From the NCBI RefSeq assembly GCF_000177195.2, contig NC_015953.1:1426001-1490000 (forward strand): a stretch of DNA of 64,000 nucleotides, in the 5' to 3' direction. This document shows positions 41,366-50,605 of the stretch, piece by piece (positions within the stretch are counted from its first letter, which is position 1; each line of letters starts with the position of its first letter). The notes under the pieces were generated by a model that was not told where the DNA came from, did no database searches, and saw nothing but the letters and a program-made list of their open reading frames with translations. This DNA is from Streptomyces sp. SirexAA-E. Lineage in GTDB: Bacteria > Actinomycetota > Actinomycetes > Streptomycetales > Streptomycetaceae. The position numbers were made by a program, and so were the translations under genes.

Positions 41366-42817
41366 ATGAACAAGACGATCAGGCGCGCCTCGGTCTTCTG
41401 TCTGCTGATGGTCCTCGCCCTGCTGGTGCGGGCGACCTGGGTGCAGGGGTACGAGGCACGGGCGCTCGCGGACGACGAACACAACCGGCGGAACACCATC
41501 GCGCAGTACGCGCAGCCGCTTGGCGACATCATCGTGGCCGGTTCCCCGGTCACCGGTTCGAAGGAGACAGACGACGACGACCTGCGGTACAAGCGCACCT
41601 ACGGCCAGGGCGAGCTGTACGCGGCCGTCACCGGTTACAGCTCCCAGGCGTACGGGGCCACCCAGCTGGAGGGCATCTACAGCGACGTGCTCGACGGTAC
41701 GGACGACCGGCTGGGCAGCCCCACGGACCTGCTGACCGGCAAGCAGGCCGACCCGGGCGCCGTGGTGACGACCATCGACCCGGACGTCCAGAAGGCGGGC
41801 TTCGAGGCCCTCGGCGACGACCGGGGGGCGGCCGTCGCGATGGACCCGGTCAGCGGCCGGATCCTGGGCATGGTCTCGTCCCCGTCGTACGACCCCTCCA
41901 CGATCAGCGGGACCACGGACGGCGACGCCTGGCAGAAGCTGCTCGCCGCGAAGGACAAGCCGCTGGTCAACCGGGCGTTGCGGCAGCCGCTCGCACCGGG
42001 TTCGACGTTCAAGCTGGTGGTGGCGTCGGCGGCGCTGGAGAACGGCCTGTACGACTCGGTCGACACGCCGACGGACAGCCCCAACCCCTACACCCTGCCG
42101 GGCACGACCACGGTCCTGTCCAACGAGAGCGCCTCGGCCCCCTGCGAGAACGCCACCCTGCGCACCGCGCTCCAGTACTCCTGCAACAACGTCTTCGCCA
42201 AGGCCGCGGCCGATCTCGGCCAGGACAAGGTGAAGGAGATGGCGGACGCGTTCGGCTTCGACACGGAGAAGCTGGACGTCCCGGTTCGCGCGTCGGAGAG
42301 CGTCTACCCCACCGGCATGGACAAGGCGCAGACCGCGCTGACGGGCATCGGCCAGTTCGAGGTGACCGCGACGCCGATGCAGATGGCGATGGTCTCGGCG
42401 GCCCTCGCCAACGGCGGCGAGCTGGCGGCCCCCCACATGGTCTCCAAGGTGACGGACTCCGGCGGCACGGCCCTGCAGACGTACGAGGACGGCGACACCG
42501 AGCGCGTCGTCTCCGAGTCGACGGCCGAGCAGCTGCGCAGCGCGATGGTCACGGTGGTGGAGGAGGGCACGGGCACCAACGCCCGCGTCGAGGGCGCCGA
42601 GGTCGGCGGCAAGACGGGCACCGCGCAGAACGGCGTGGACAACAGCAACACCCCGTACGCGTGGTTCACCTCGTACGCGAAGGACGACTCCACCGGCAAG
42701 CAGGTGGCGGTCGCCGTGATCGTCGAGGACTCCGGCTCGGCCCGCTCGGAGGTCAGCGGCAACGGCCTGGCGGCCCCGATCGCCCAGAAGATGATGGCGG
42801 CGGCCCTGGGCCGGTGA
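41366..42817 (+). CDS. Class B penicillin-binding protein (PbpA-like transpeptidase)
   Basis: 483 aa. One N-terminal membrane anchor (8-27) precedes a dimerisation segment (GTDDRLGSPTDLLTGKQADPGAVVTTID) and the transpeptidase domain. Active-site motifs are S213-TFK, S272-CN and K416-TG (GGKTGTAQ), so the enzyme should be active. It cross-links peptidoglycan outside the membrane. No RodA/FtsW partner gene lies next to it, unlike the pbpA locus of the cell-wall cluster, so this is probably a paralogue. An inverted repeat CGAACGGG/CCCGTTCG (41323-41353) precedes it. Confidence 0.93.
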   Translation: MNKTIRRASVFCLLMVLALLVRATWVQGYEARALADDEHNRRNTIAQYAQPLGDIIVAGSPVTGSKETDDDDLRYKRTYGQGELYAAVTGYSSQAYGATQLEGIYSDVLDGTDDRLGSPTDLLTGKQADPGAVVTTIDPDVQKAGFEALGDDRGAAVAMDPVSGRILGMVSSPSYDPSTISGTTDGDAWQKLLAAKDKPLVNRALRQPLAPGSTFKLVVASAALENGLYDSVDTPTDSPNPYTLPGTTTVLSNESASAPCENATLRTALQYSCNNVFAKAAADLGQDKVKEMADAFGFDTEKLDVPVRASESVYPTGMDKAQTALTGIGQFEVTATPMQMAMVSAALANGGELAAPHMVSKVTDSGGTALQTYEDGDTERVVSESTAEQLRSAMVTVVEEGTGTNARVEGAEVGGKTGTAQNGVDNSNTPYAWFTSYAKDDSTGKQVAVAVIVEDSGSARSEVSGNGLAAPIAQKMMAAALGR

Positions 42818-42858
42818 CGGGGGGCGGACGCCCGAGTCGAAGGGCGGGGGGCTTTCCC

Positions 42859-42892
42859 GCCGAACCGCGCGGCGTCCGCCGCGCGGTTCGGC
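42859..42892 (+). terminator. Perfect 15-bp hairpin after the PBP gene
   Basis: GCCGAACCGCGCGGC, loop GTCC, GCCGCGCGGTTCGGC, 41 bp after the stop codon. Confidence 0.88.
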
Positions 42893-43086
42893 GCTTCCGG
42901 GGTCTTCACGTTTTCGCGGTGTTACGCCTTACTGGGATACGCACCCGCGTCGAAGCGCTTCCGGGGTGCGCGTTGGTACGCTCTCGTCCCCGTGGACGGG
43001 CTTGGGAACGTACACAACGGTGTTTCACCGCTTCCTACCGACAGCTCGTCGAGCACGCAGGGATCCCGTGCAGAGAAGAGGTACCC

Positions 43087-43659
43087 GTGGGCACAGTCGT
43101 GGACGATGCCGCTGCCGCCGAGTTCCACGCGTTCTTCGAGGCGCACTACGCCGAACTCGCCCGTCTGGCCCACCTGTTGACCGGTGAGGCAGACGCGGCG
43201 GACGATCTGGCGGCCGACGCGCTGATGGCGCTCTGGCACCGCTGGGACCGCGTCCGGGGCGCCGACCACCCGGTGGCGTACGCGCGCGGGGTCGTCGCCA
43301 ACCTGGCCCGGACGCGCATTCGCAGCGCCGTCCGGGAGCGTCGCAGGATCGCCCTGTTCTGGGCGCCGCGCGGCGCCGGGGACGGGTACGCCGTGGAGGA
43401 CCCGGACGTGTCGGCGGTGGTCGACGTCCAAGGCGCCCTGCGCCGGCTGCCGTTCCGCAAGCGGGCGTGTGTGGTGCTGCGGCACGCCTTCGACCTCTCG
43501 GAGCGGGACACCTCTCTGGTCCTGGGGATATCGGTCGGTACGGTGAAGAGCCAGACCTCGCGCGGAATGGCGGAGTTGCAGAGGCTGCTGGGGCCCGAGG
43601 CGCCGGCCGTGCGGGTCCAGGTGGCCGTCGCGGCGCAGCGCACCGGAGGAAGGCATTGA
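43087..43659 (+). CDS. ECF RNA polymerase sigma factor (SigE-like family)
   Basis: 190 aa, GTG at 43087 with GAAGAGG upstream. Region 2 is FHAFFEAHYAELARLAHLLTGEADAADDLAADALMALWHRWDRV. Region 4 is ALRRLPFRKRACVVLRHAFDLSERDTSLVLGISVGTVKSQTSRGMAELQRLL. It belongs to the actinobacterial SigE-type ECF group. The next gene (overlap TGATG) encodes a membrane protein, the arrangement of a sigma/anti-sigma pair. No autoregulated promoter was recognised. Confidence 0.9.
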   Translation: MGTVVDDAAAAEFHAFFEAHYAELARLAHLLTGEADAADDLAADALMALWHRWDRVRGADHPVAYARGVVANLARTRIRSAVRERRRIALFWAPRGAGDGYAVEDPDVSAVVDVQGALRRLPFRKRACVVLRHAFDLSERDTSLVLGISVGTVKSQTSRGMAELQRLLGPEAPAVRVQVAVAAQRTGGRH

Positions 43660-44360
43660 TGGACGAGGACCTGCGGAAGCGGCTGCACCTGGCCGCCGCT
43701 TCGCACCGCCCCGACCGGGCGCGGATGCTGGCCCGGATCGAGCGGGGCATGGCCGGTGACCCCCCGGCCCGCACCGCCCGGCCGCCGCGTCGGCCGACGC
43801 CCTGGCTGCGGGTCGCCGGGGCGGCGGTGGCCGTCTGCGGGGTGCTGGCGGCCGGTGCGTTCGCGGTCACGCAGACCGGCTCCGGGCAGCGGGAGGGCGG
43901 GCAGCGGATGGCCGCACCGCCCGCGCCGGTGTCCGACGGCCCGGCGGGCGGCGGAGCGCTGCCCGCCGAGAGCGGACCGCTGCGGTCGGACGGCGTGGTC
44001 GACCCGCACAGCAACCGGTACTGGGCGCAGAACAACGTGACCGTCACGGCCGCCCGACCGCTGACCGGGCTCACCGTGGAGATCCGCGTCGCGCTGAACG
44101 GCGGGGTCGTCTCCACCGGGTTCTGGCGTTCCCTGCCGGAGGAGGACTTCACGGCCTCGGCCCGGGAGGAGGGCGGCTTCCTCGTCTACCGCTGGACGCT
44201 GAAACAGGGACGGAGCGTCCCGCCCGGCACCCACACCTTCGCCGGCCAGTACAACCACGCGGAGGGGACCCGCGACGCGGGACGCGACGACTACACCGCA
44301 CGAGCCGACGCGTCCGGTGAACAGTCCCTGGTGGGCGGGGACTTCGCACCGAAGGGCTGA
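43659..44360 (+). CDS. Single-pass membrane protein, probable partner of the ECF sigma factor
   Basis: 233 aa, ATG at 43659 sharing a base with the sigma stop, GGAGGAAGG upstream. An N-terminal cytoplasmic part of about 48 residues (LRKRLHLAAASHRPDRARMLARIERGMA) is followed by one helix, LRVAGAAVAVCGVLAAGAFAV. A Pro/Gly linker and an extracytoplasmic beta-rich domain (YWAQNNVTVTAARPLTGLTVEIRVAL, GTHTFAGQYNHAEGTRDAGRDDY) complete it. No zinc anti-sigma motif (HxxxCxxC) is seen. The anti-sigma role is inferred from coupling; the outer domain could be the sensor or a carbohydrate binder. Confidence 0.78.
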   Translation: MDEDLRKRLHLAAASHRPDRARMLARIERGMAGDPPARTARPPRRPTPWLRVAGAAVAVCGVLAAGAFAVTQTGSGQREGGQRMAAPPAPVSDGPAGGGALPAESGPLRSDGVVDPHSNRYWAQNNVTVTAARPLTGLTVEIRVALNGGVVSTGFWRSLPEEDFTASAREEGGFLVYRWTLKQGRSVPPGTHTFAGQYNHAEGTRDAGRDDYTARADASGEQSLVGGDFAPKG

Positions 44361-44467
44361 GGCCGCACGGCCCGGCGAAAAAGACCGGGGACCCCGGCAA
44401 CCCCTGTCCGGGCGGTGGCGACCAAGGAGCGCGACACTCCCCCACCCCGAGGAACGGAACACCGGAC

Positions 44468-45310
44468 ATGAGTGAAAGAGCCGCATCCCCACGTACCCAC
44501 CGGCGCCGCCCCGGCCGCCGGCGCATCGCCACCGCGCTGACGGCGGCACTGGGCCTCACCGGCGCCGCACTGGCCACCGGCGTGATGCTCCAGCCGGCCG
44601 GCGCGGCCACCACCGCGATCCCCGCCTGGCCCTCCGCCACGGGCAGCCAGTCCGTCTCGAAGACCATCGAGGTCTCCGGGACGTACGACGGCGGTCTGAA
44701 GCGCTTCACCGGCAGCGGTGACCTGGGCGACGGTGGCCAGGACGAGGGCCAGGACCCGATCTTCAAGCTGAAGGACGGGGCGACGATCAAGAACGTCATC
44801 CTGGGCACTCCGGCCGCCGACGGCATCCACTGCTCCGGCAGCTGCACGATCCAGAACGTCTGGTGGGAGGACGTCGGCGAGGACGCCGCGTCCTTCAAGG
44901 GCACCTCCACGTCGTCCGTGTACACGGTGTACGGCGGCGGCGCGAAGAAGGCCTCCGACAAGGTCTTCCAGTTCAACGGCGCGGGCAAGCTGGTCGTGAC
45001 GAAGTTCCAGGTCGCCGACTTCGGCAAGCTGGTCCGCTCGTGCGGCAACTGCTCCAAGCAGTACAAGCGCGAGATCATCGTCAACGACGTCGACGTCACG
45101 GCGCCGGGCAAGTCCCTGGTCGGCATCAACACCAACTACGGGGACACCGCGGCGCTGCGCTCGGTGCGCGTCCACGGCGACAGCAGCAAGAAGATCAAGC
45201 CCTGCGTCCGCTACACCGGCAACAGCACGGGCGCGGAACCGAAGGAGACGGGCAGCGGTCCGGACGGCACGTACTGCAAGTACACCGCCTCGGACCTGAG
45301 CTACGACTAG
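44468..45310 (+). CDS. Secreted pectate lyase, PL3 family
   Basis: 280 aa with a long Arg-rich signal peptide (about 1-46, ending PAGAA). The PL3 core reads LKDGATIKNVILGTPAADGIHCSGSCTIQNVWWEDVGEDAASFKG, then VVTKFQVADFGKLVRSCGNC and IVNDVDV, with many Cys and Lys as in family 3 lyases. Calcium-dependent cleavage of low-ester pectin. It follows the sigma pair by 107 bp and faces the pectinesterase gene across a terminator. Confidence 0.93.
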   Translation: MSERAASPRTHRRRPGRRRIATALTAALGLTGAALATGVMLQPAGAATTAIPAWPSATGSQSVSKTIEVSGTYDGGLKRFTGSGDLGDGGQDEGQDPIFKLKDGATIKNVILGTPAADGIHCSGSCTIQNVWWEDVGEDAASFKGTSTSSVYTVYGGGAKKASDKVFQFNGAGKLVVTKFQVADFGKLVRSCGNCSKQYKREIIVNDVDVTAPGKSLVGINTNYGDTAALRSVRVHGDSSKKIKPCVRYTGNSTGAEPKETGSGPDGTYCKYTASDLSYD

Positions 45311-45402
45311 GGCTTTTTCGTAAGTAGCGCCGTCCGCCCGGAGGGCGGGGCCGGACAGGCGGGACTTTCGGAACAAGCCCTGGGAGCACCTCCGGTCCCG
45401 TC

Positions 45403-45443
45403 GTGTCCCGCCCGGGTCCTGGCCGAGGCCCCGGGCGGGACAC
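45403..45443. terminator. Perfect 14-bp hairpin between convergent pectinase genes
   Basis: GTGTCCCGCCCGGG and CCCGGGCGGGACAC around a 13-nt loop, placed between the PL3 stop (45310) and the CE8 stop (45543). It serves both strands. Confidence 0.85.
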
Positions 45444-45542
45444 GGCTGTGCGTCAGCGGCAGGGGCTCCGGGGCCGCCGCACGCCGCACCGAGCCGCGGA
45501 CGCGGTGGCCGCCCGAGCCGGGCACCGCCCGAGGACCGGCAC

Positions 45543-46640
45543 CTACGGGCGCCAGTCCCCCAGCCAGCCGGCCGGGGTGTGCGCGCGTGCTTCCGACGCG
45601 CTGAGCTGCGGCCGGTCGGCGGGGGCGGTGACGCGGGCGCCGGGGCCGGTGTTGCGGTGTTCGGCGAAGCGCTGTTCCTGCCACGGGAAGTCGGCCGACA
45701 TGTCGGCGTACGGGGTGACCGCGTCGATGCCCGGGCCCAGGTACGTGTCGCGGACGGTCAGCATCGGGTGGGCCGTGAGGTCGGAGGACGGCACCCAGGG
45801 GCGGGCCAGCTTGTAGTACGCGTCGGGGGCGGTGCTGGTGACGCGGGAACGCAGCACCAGGAAGCCGTGCGGGTTGGCCCCGGCGGTGCTGGGCGCGAAG
45901 ACGAAGCCGTACGGGGCCGAGGCGAGGTCGGTGCGGGTCAGGGTGCGGAAGTGGCAGCGGTCGTAGACGGCGGTGGCGCGGCCGAACACGAAGTCGACGT
46001 CGCCCTCCACGTAGCAGTCGCGGTAGTACTGGCGGGCGAACGCGGTCAGCGAGAGGGAGTCGGCGTACAGGGTGTCCTGGTGGCCGAGGAAGCGGCAGCC
46101 GTAGAACGCCGAGCGGTCGCCCTGGACCTTGATCGCGACGGCCTGGGTGCCGGTGTACTCCGGGTTGTCGGAGCGCAGCCAGTCGTTGGAGAAGGTCACG
46201 TCGCGGACGGTGAGGCCGGCGGCCTGGACGGTGACGGTGGCCGAACCGCTGGTACCCAGGGTGCCGGAGCCGTCGGGCTTGGGCGTGCCGGCCGCGTTGT
46301 CGTGGACCAGGACGGTGTCGCGGGCGTCGCCGCTCGCGCCGATCAGGGTGAGGCCCGCCCGGTCGGCGGGCACGGTGACGGGGCCGCGGTAGGTGCCGGG
46401 GGCGATCACCAGGGTGCGGCCGCTGCCGGTGGCGGCGTCGAGGGCCGACCGTACGTCGGTGTGGTCGCCCCTGCCGTGCGGATCGACGTACAGCGTGCGG
46501 GCGTCGAGGCGGCGGGCCGGTGAACCGTGGCGGCCGAAGGGGCGGGGGCGGGCGGCCCGGGCGTGGGCGGAGGGGGCGCCGACGGCGAGGGCGGCGCCCG
46601 CGCCCGCGAGCAGGGAGAGGGCACTGCGTCTGCTGGTCAT
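45543..46640 (-). CDS. Secreted pectinesterase, CE8 family
   Basis: 365 aa, ATG at 46640. A twin-Arg-type signal (MTSRRSALSLLAGAGAALAVGAPSAHA) suggests Tat or Sec export. Parallel beta-helix esterase: ARTLYVDPHGRGDHTDVRSAL, catalytic-region GHQDTLYAD, the nucleophile Asp in YVEGDVDFVFGRATAVYDRC, and substrate-binding Arg in ARPWVPSSD. Removes methyl esters from homogalacturonan so that pectate lyases can act. The last gene of the leftward pectin cluster. Confidence 0.95.
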   Translation of the reverse strand: MTSRRSALSLLAGAGAALAVGAPSAHARAARPRPFGRHGSPARRLDARTLYVDPHGRGDHTDVRSALDAATGSGRTLVIAPGTYRGPVTVPADRAGLTLIGASGDARDTVLVHDNAAGTPKPDGSGTLGTSGSATVTVQAAGLTVRDVTFSNDWLRSDNPEYTGTQAVAIKVQGDRSAFYGCRFLGHQDTLYADSLSLTAFARQYYRDCYVEGDVDFVFGRATAVYDRCHFRTLTRTDLASAPYGFVFAPSTAGANPHGFLVLRSRVTSTAPDAYYKLARPWVPSSDLTAHPMLTVRDTYLGPGIDAVTPYADMSADFPWQEQRFAEHRNTGPGARVTAPADRPQLSASEARAHTPAGWLGDWRP

Positions 46641-46679
46641 GGCGGTGCTCCTTGCGGGGGAGGGTGCGGGGAAGAAGGA

Positions 46680-46732
46680 GGCCGGAGCGGCGCTTTCCGG
46701 GGTGGTGGAAGGCGTGCGGTGCCGCTCCGGCC
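46680..46732 (-). terminator. Hairpin between PL1 and CE8 genes
   Basis: GGCCGGAGCGGC pairs with GCCGCTCCGGCC (12 bp) around a 29-nt loop, 15 bp beyond the PL1 stop. It may separate the two genes or only reduce read-through. Confidence 0.65.
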
Positions 46733-46746
46733 GGTTTCGGGGGTGG

Positions 46747-48084
46747 TCAGCCGATCAGCGTCCGGCCCGCGCCGGCCTTGAGGGCGACGAGCAGCGGGAC
46801 GACGAGCGGGTGGTCGACCTCGGTGCGCAGCTTCGGCTTCCAGCCGGCGCCCTCGGTGAGGTGCTCCGCGGGCACGCCCGCGTTGTGCACGGCGATCAGG
46901 TCGGTCTTGCGGCCGTTGACGTAGTTGTCCCCGGCCGTGAGGGAGGACTCGGACCACTTCTTGAGGATGGTGGCCTTGTCGACGCCCGAGTCGAGGGTGA
47001 AGGCGTTGTGTTCGGCGACGAGCTGGGATTCGGCGCCGATGCCGTAGGAGTAGCCGTAGGCGCTGCCCTTGGTGGAGACGAAGTGGTTGTTGTAGGAGTC
47101 GACCTGGCCGAAGCGGACGCGGGGCGCGCGTTCGTTGACGTCCTTGAAGAGGTTGTGGTGCAGGGTGACGCGGAGCTTGCCCCGGTCGTCGGCACCGGCG
47201 CTGTCGCTGTTGCCGATGAGCATCGTCTTGTCGTGGTCCTTGAGGACGTTGTAGGAGACGGTGACCAGGTCGGCGCCGCGCACGATGTCGAAGAGCCCGT
47301 CGTGCTGCTGGAACAGCTCGTCGAAGTAACGGGGCTGTTCGGCGTCGGGGCGGTCGCCGTCGCTGAAGGTGTTGTGGTCGATCCAGACGTGGCGGGAGCC
47401 GTGGACGACGAGGTTGTCGTACTCGGAGTTCCAGTGGCCGGTGTCCCCGTCGGTGGGGTCCCACTGGGGGAAGCAGTCGTAGGTGTCCTCGAAGGAGATG
47501 TTCCGGATGATGACGTCGGAGACGCCCTTCACCTGGAGGCCGGCGCCGATGACCCTCGCGTCCTTGCCCACGCCGACGAGGGTGGTGTGGGACGGGACCT
47601 TGACGTCGACCGCGGCGGCCTGGAGCTTCGCCGAGGCCACCCGGGCGTCCTCCAGCGGGCCGGAGGGGACCTCGTCCATGCCCCAGACGGCCGGGTCGTA
47701 GGCGGCGAGGTACTTCTCCAGGGTGTAGCCGTCCCGCTGGTACGCCTCGCAGCCGATCGGCTTGCCCTCGGCGTCGGCGTTGCCGTGGATGGTGCCGGCG
47801 ATCCTGACGATCTTGGGCGCGTCGCCCGCGTCCTCGAAGGCGGCGATGAGCTCGGCCCGGTTGGTGACGGTGTAGACGTGGTCGGGTGTGGCGTCGGCGC
47901 CGCCCCTGGTGGAGCCTTCGGCGGCGGCCCAGCCGTCACCCGCCGGAAGGACGGCGCGTTCGATGCCCTTGGTGCCGTGGGCGGGGTGGACGGTGGCCTG
48001 GGCGGGGACGCTCACGGCGAGGGCGAGCGAGGCGGTGCCCAGCACCACGGCGGTGGCGCGGAGGTGACGCATGCGTGCGGGCAT
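46747..48084 (-). CDS. Secreted pectate lyase, PL1 family (long form)
   Basis: 445 aa, ATG at 48084; a second ATG four codons on (MRHLRATAVV) is also possible. Signal peptide to about VPAQA. Beta-helix features: HTTLVGVGKDARVIGAGLQVKG, VIIRNISFEDTYDCFPQWDPTDGDTGHWNSEYDNLVVHGSRHVWIDHNTFSD, the calcium Asp cluster QQHDGLFDIVRGADLVTVSYN, and catalytic Arg in VNERAPRVRFGQVDSYNNHF. It is longer and diverged from the PL1 at 36.5 kb, closer to the Bacillus Pel type. Between CE12 and CE8 genes on the same strand. Confidence 0.94.
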   Translation of the reverse strand: MPARMRHLRATAVVLGTASLALAVSVPAQATVHPAHGTKGIERAVLPAGDGWAAAEGSTRGGADATPDHVYTVTNRAELIAAFEDAGDAPKIVRIAGTIHGNADAEGKPIGCEAYQRDGYTLEKYLAAYDPAVWGMDEVPSGPLEDARVASAKLQAAAVDVKVPSHTTLVGVGKDARVIGAGLQVKGVSDVIIRNISFEDTYDCFPQWDPTDGDTGHWNSEYDNLVVHGSRHVWIDHNTFSDGDRPDAEQPRYFDELFQQHDGLFDIVRGADLVTVSYNVLKDHDKTMLIGNSDSAGADDRGKLRVTLHHNLFKDVNERAPRVRFGQVDSYNNHFVSTKGSAYGYSYGIGAESQLVAEHNAFTLDSGVDKATILKKWSESSLTAGDNYVNGRKTDLIAVHNAGVPAEHLTEGAGWKPKLRTEVDHPLVVPLLVALKAGAGRTLIG

Positions 48085-48188
48085 GACGGATCCTTAACTG
48101 TCGTACGCGGGACGGGTGAAGGGGAAGCGGTACGGGGGCCTACGCGCGCACCGGGTCGCGACCGGGCGGGACGCGGTGCGGGCGCGGC

Positions 48189-49019
48189 TCAGGCCGGCTG
48201 CGGCCAGGTGATCCGGCGTTCGGGGACGTGCGCGTCGAGGCCGCGGACGTCGCGCGGGGCGAGCACCCGCGCGTCCAGGAGTGCGCGGGCGGTCGTCCGG
48301 GCCACCTCGATGGCGCCGGCCGGCCGGAAGTGGGTGTTGTCCTGCCGGCCGTCGGGGTAGTTCGGCGACGCGCCGGGCTCCAGCCAGTTGAAGAGGGCCT
48401 CGGTCCCGTCGGGGCCGAGCTCCTGCCAGCGGGCGAGGGAGAGGGCCTGGACGTCGATCAGCGGGACGCGCTCCTCGGCGGCCAGGGCGCGCATCGCCGC
48501 CGGGTACTCGCCGTGGGTGGGCCGTGCGGTGCCGTCGTCGGCGAACCTGCGGCGTTCGACCGGGGTGATCAGGACCGGTCGCGCCCGCCGTTCGCGGGCG
48601 CCCTTCAGGTACAGCCGCAGGTACTCCTGGTAGGTGGTCCAGGGATCGGTGCCGCGGGCCGGGTCCTCGGTCTTCTCGTCGTTGTGGCCGAACTGGACGA
48701 GGACGAGGTCGCCGGGGCGGACGCCGTCCAGGAGTGCGGTGAGCCGGCCCTCGTCGACGAAGCTCCGCGAACTGCGGCCGTTGACCGCGTGGTTGGCGAC
48801 GGCCAGAGGTCCGCCGAGGAAGAACGGCAGGGCCATGCCCCAGCCGGTCTCGGGTGCGGCGTCGGCGTACTTCTGTGCGGCGGTGGAGTCGCCGGCGATG
48901 TGCAGCGTGCGGCCCCGGGGTCCGCCGCCCGCGCCCCCGTGGGCGAGGGCCGGTGTGGCGGTGAGGGCGAGGGGCAGCGCGAGGAGTGCGGCCGCCGTCT
49001 GTCTGCGCGTCAGTGACAC
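48189..49019 (-). CDS. Secreted rhamnogalacturonan acetylesterase-like SGNH hydrolase (CE12)
   Basis: 276 aa from GTG at 49019 (GAGAGG upstream); this start gives a clean signal peptide (SLTRRQTAAALLALPLALTATPALA), unlike the in-frame ATG at 49064. SGNH blocks: nucleophile Ser in IAGDSTAAQ, Gly in HAVNGRSSRSF, Asn in VQFGHNDEKT, and Asp/His in DNTHFRPAGA. The family removes acetyl groups from rhamnogalacturonan I or related polymers. Between the binding-protein terminator and PL1. Confidence 0.9.
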   Translation of the reverse strand: MSLTRRQTAAALLALPLALTATPALAHGGAGGGPRGRTLHIAGDSTAAQKYADAAPETGWGMALPFFLGGPLAVANHAVNGRSSRSFVDEGRLTALLDGVRPGDLVLVQFGHNDEKTEDPARGTDPWTTYQEYLRLYLKGARERRARPVLITPVERRRFADDGTARPTHGEYPAAMRALAAEERVPLIDVQALSLARWQELGPDGTEALFNWLEPGASPNYPDGRQDNTHFRPAGAIEVARTTARALLDARVLAPRDVRGLDAHVPERRITWPQPA

Positions 49020-49092
49020 AGGGAACTGCCTCTCTCGAAATCTCACGAGATCACTGGAGGTCATGCCGTACGGATGTGCACAGGGAGAAGAA

Positions 49093-49137
49093 GGGGGACC
49101 GGCGGCGGGGCGCGACCCGGACCGCCGCCGGTCCCCC
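49093..49137 (-). terminator. 16-bp hairpin after the solute-binding protein gene
   Basis: GGGGGACCGGCGGCGG and its exact complement surround a 13-nt loop, 35 bp beyond the binding-protein stop. One of the strongest hairpins of the window; it isolates the transport operon from the CE12 gene. Confidence 0.9.
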
Positions 49138-49171
49138 GGTCGTCGGGGCGACGGCCGGGGCGAGGACGGGG

Positions 49172-50506
49172 TCAGCCGTTGCCCAGCTCCTGCCACTCCT
49201 TGTTGGACTCGTTGAGCTCGCCGGCCACCTTGTCCAGGAACGCCTTGGCCGTGGTCTTGCCGAGCAGCACCTTCTGGAACTCCGGCTCGTTGTCGGCCTT
49301 GCTGATGTTGTTCCAGTCGGGCAGGTAGTACGGCAGGTCGACGATCTTGGTGGAACCGTCGGTGAGTGCCTTGGCGGCCAGCGAGGTGGACTCGGTCTCG
49401 TCGATCCACGGGTCCTTGGCGGCCTCGGTGTTGGCCGGTATGGCGCCCGCGGACTTGTTCCACTTGCTGTTCGACTCGTGGGAGGCGGCGAACTCGATGA
49501 ACTTCCAGGCCGCGTCCTTGTTGTTGCTGGACCGGAAGAGGCCGAGGCCGTCGACGGGGTTGGAGACCTGGACACGGGTGCCGCTCGCCCCGATGGGGGC
49601 GGGGATACCGGCGAACTTGTCCTCACCGAGCGCCTTCTGGTGGTCCTGCTGGGAGCCGAGGTTGTGGCTCAGCATGCCGATGGTGCCGGTGTCCCACTGG
49701 GCGACCATCTTCGTGAAGTCGTTGTTGACGTCGGCGGCCGGCGTCGTCTTCTTGAAGAGGGCGGCGTACTTCTCGAGCGCCTCGACGTTCTTGGGGTCGT
49801 TGAGCGTCGTCTTCTCGCCGTCCCAGAACGAGGTGATGCCGCTCTGGCCGTAGATCGCGTCGAGCGCCTGGGCGATGGAGCCCGCGCCGCCGCGGATGGT
49901 GTAGCCGAACTTGTTGTTCTTGGCGTCGGTGAGCTTCTCCGCGGCCTCGTAGAACTTGGTCCAGGTGCTGGGCGCGTCCAGGCCCGCCGCGTCGAACAGG
50001 TCGGTGCGGTACCACAGGACGCCGTTGTTGGCGGAGGTCGGTATGGAGTACATGTCGTCGCCGCGGCCGGCCGCGGCCGTGACGCTCTCCACCATGTTGT
50101 CGACGAGCTTGCCCTTGAGCGTGGAGCCCTCCAGCCGCTTGTTGAGCGGTTCGAGGGCCTCCTGCGACACCATGTTGGCGAGGTAGGCGGTGCCGACACC
50201 GCCGACGTCGGGCAGCCCGCCGCCCGCGATGGCCGTGTCGTACTTCGACTGGACGTCGGCGATCGGGATCGGGACGTACTTGACCTTGATGTCCGGGTAC
50301 TTCTTCTCGAAGTCCTTGATGATCTCGGTCCAGATGGCGGTGCGCGGACCACCGTTGTTGTCCCAGAAGGTGATCTCGCCCTTGCCGCTGCCGTCGCCGC
50401 CGGAGCTGCTGCCGTCGTCACCGCACGCGGTCGCCGTCAGGGCGAGCACCGCCGTGAGGGAGACCGCGGCCGCGGCACGCCCCCGCTGCGTCTTCGAGAT
50501 GGTCAT
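49172..50506 (-). CDS. Sugar-binding lipoprotein of the pectin-cluster ABC importer
   Basis: 444 aa. Lipobox LTATACG with the lipidated Cys at 28. Mature family 1 solute-binding protein: ITFWDNNGGPRTAIWTEIIKDFEKKYPDIKVKYV, NNGVLWYRTDLFDAAGLDAPSTW and SNPVDGLGLFRSSNNKDAAWKFIEFAA. It lies 99 bp beyond the GH43 gene, on the same strand as the two permeases at 54.1-56.0 kb. The ligand is probably a pectin-derived oligosaccharide such as a galacturonide, arabino- or rhamnogalacturonan fragment; the sequence does not say which. Confidence 0.92.
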   Translation of the reverse strand: MTISKTQRGRAAAAVSLTAVLALTATACGDDGSSSGGDGSGKGEITFWDNNGGPRTAIWTEIIKDFEKKYPDIKVKYVPIPIADVQSKYDTAIAGGGLPDVGGVGTAYLANMVSQEALEPLNKRLEGSTLKGKLVDNMVESVTAAAGRGDDMYSIPTSANNGVLWYRTDLFDAAGLDAPSTWTKFYEAAEKLTDAKNNKFGYTIRGGAGSIAQALDAIYGQSGITSFWDGEKTTLNDPKNVEALEKYAALFKKTTPAADVNNDFTKMVAQWDTGTIGMLSHNLGSQQDHQKALGEDKFAGIPAPIGASGTRVQVSNPVDGLGLFRSSNNKDAAWKFIEFAASHESNSKWNKSAGAIPANTEAAKDPWIDETESTSLAAKALTDGSTKIVDLPYYLPDWNNISKADNEPEFQKVLLGKTTAKAFLDKVAGELNESNKEWQELGNG

Positions 50507-50605
50507 CGTCGGCTCTTCTCTCTCGGTTCTGTCGGTTCGATCGCAGGTGTCTGTGGTGCTGTTCGGTGCGTCCGTGCCGTGGGGGGCGGTCTGTGGGGTG
50601 CGCGC

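Noticed and set aside
46393..48360. 655-codon rightward frame opposite PL1 and CE8
   Set aside because: Val/Gly/Asp-rich shadow of the lyase and esterase genes, no recognisable fold.
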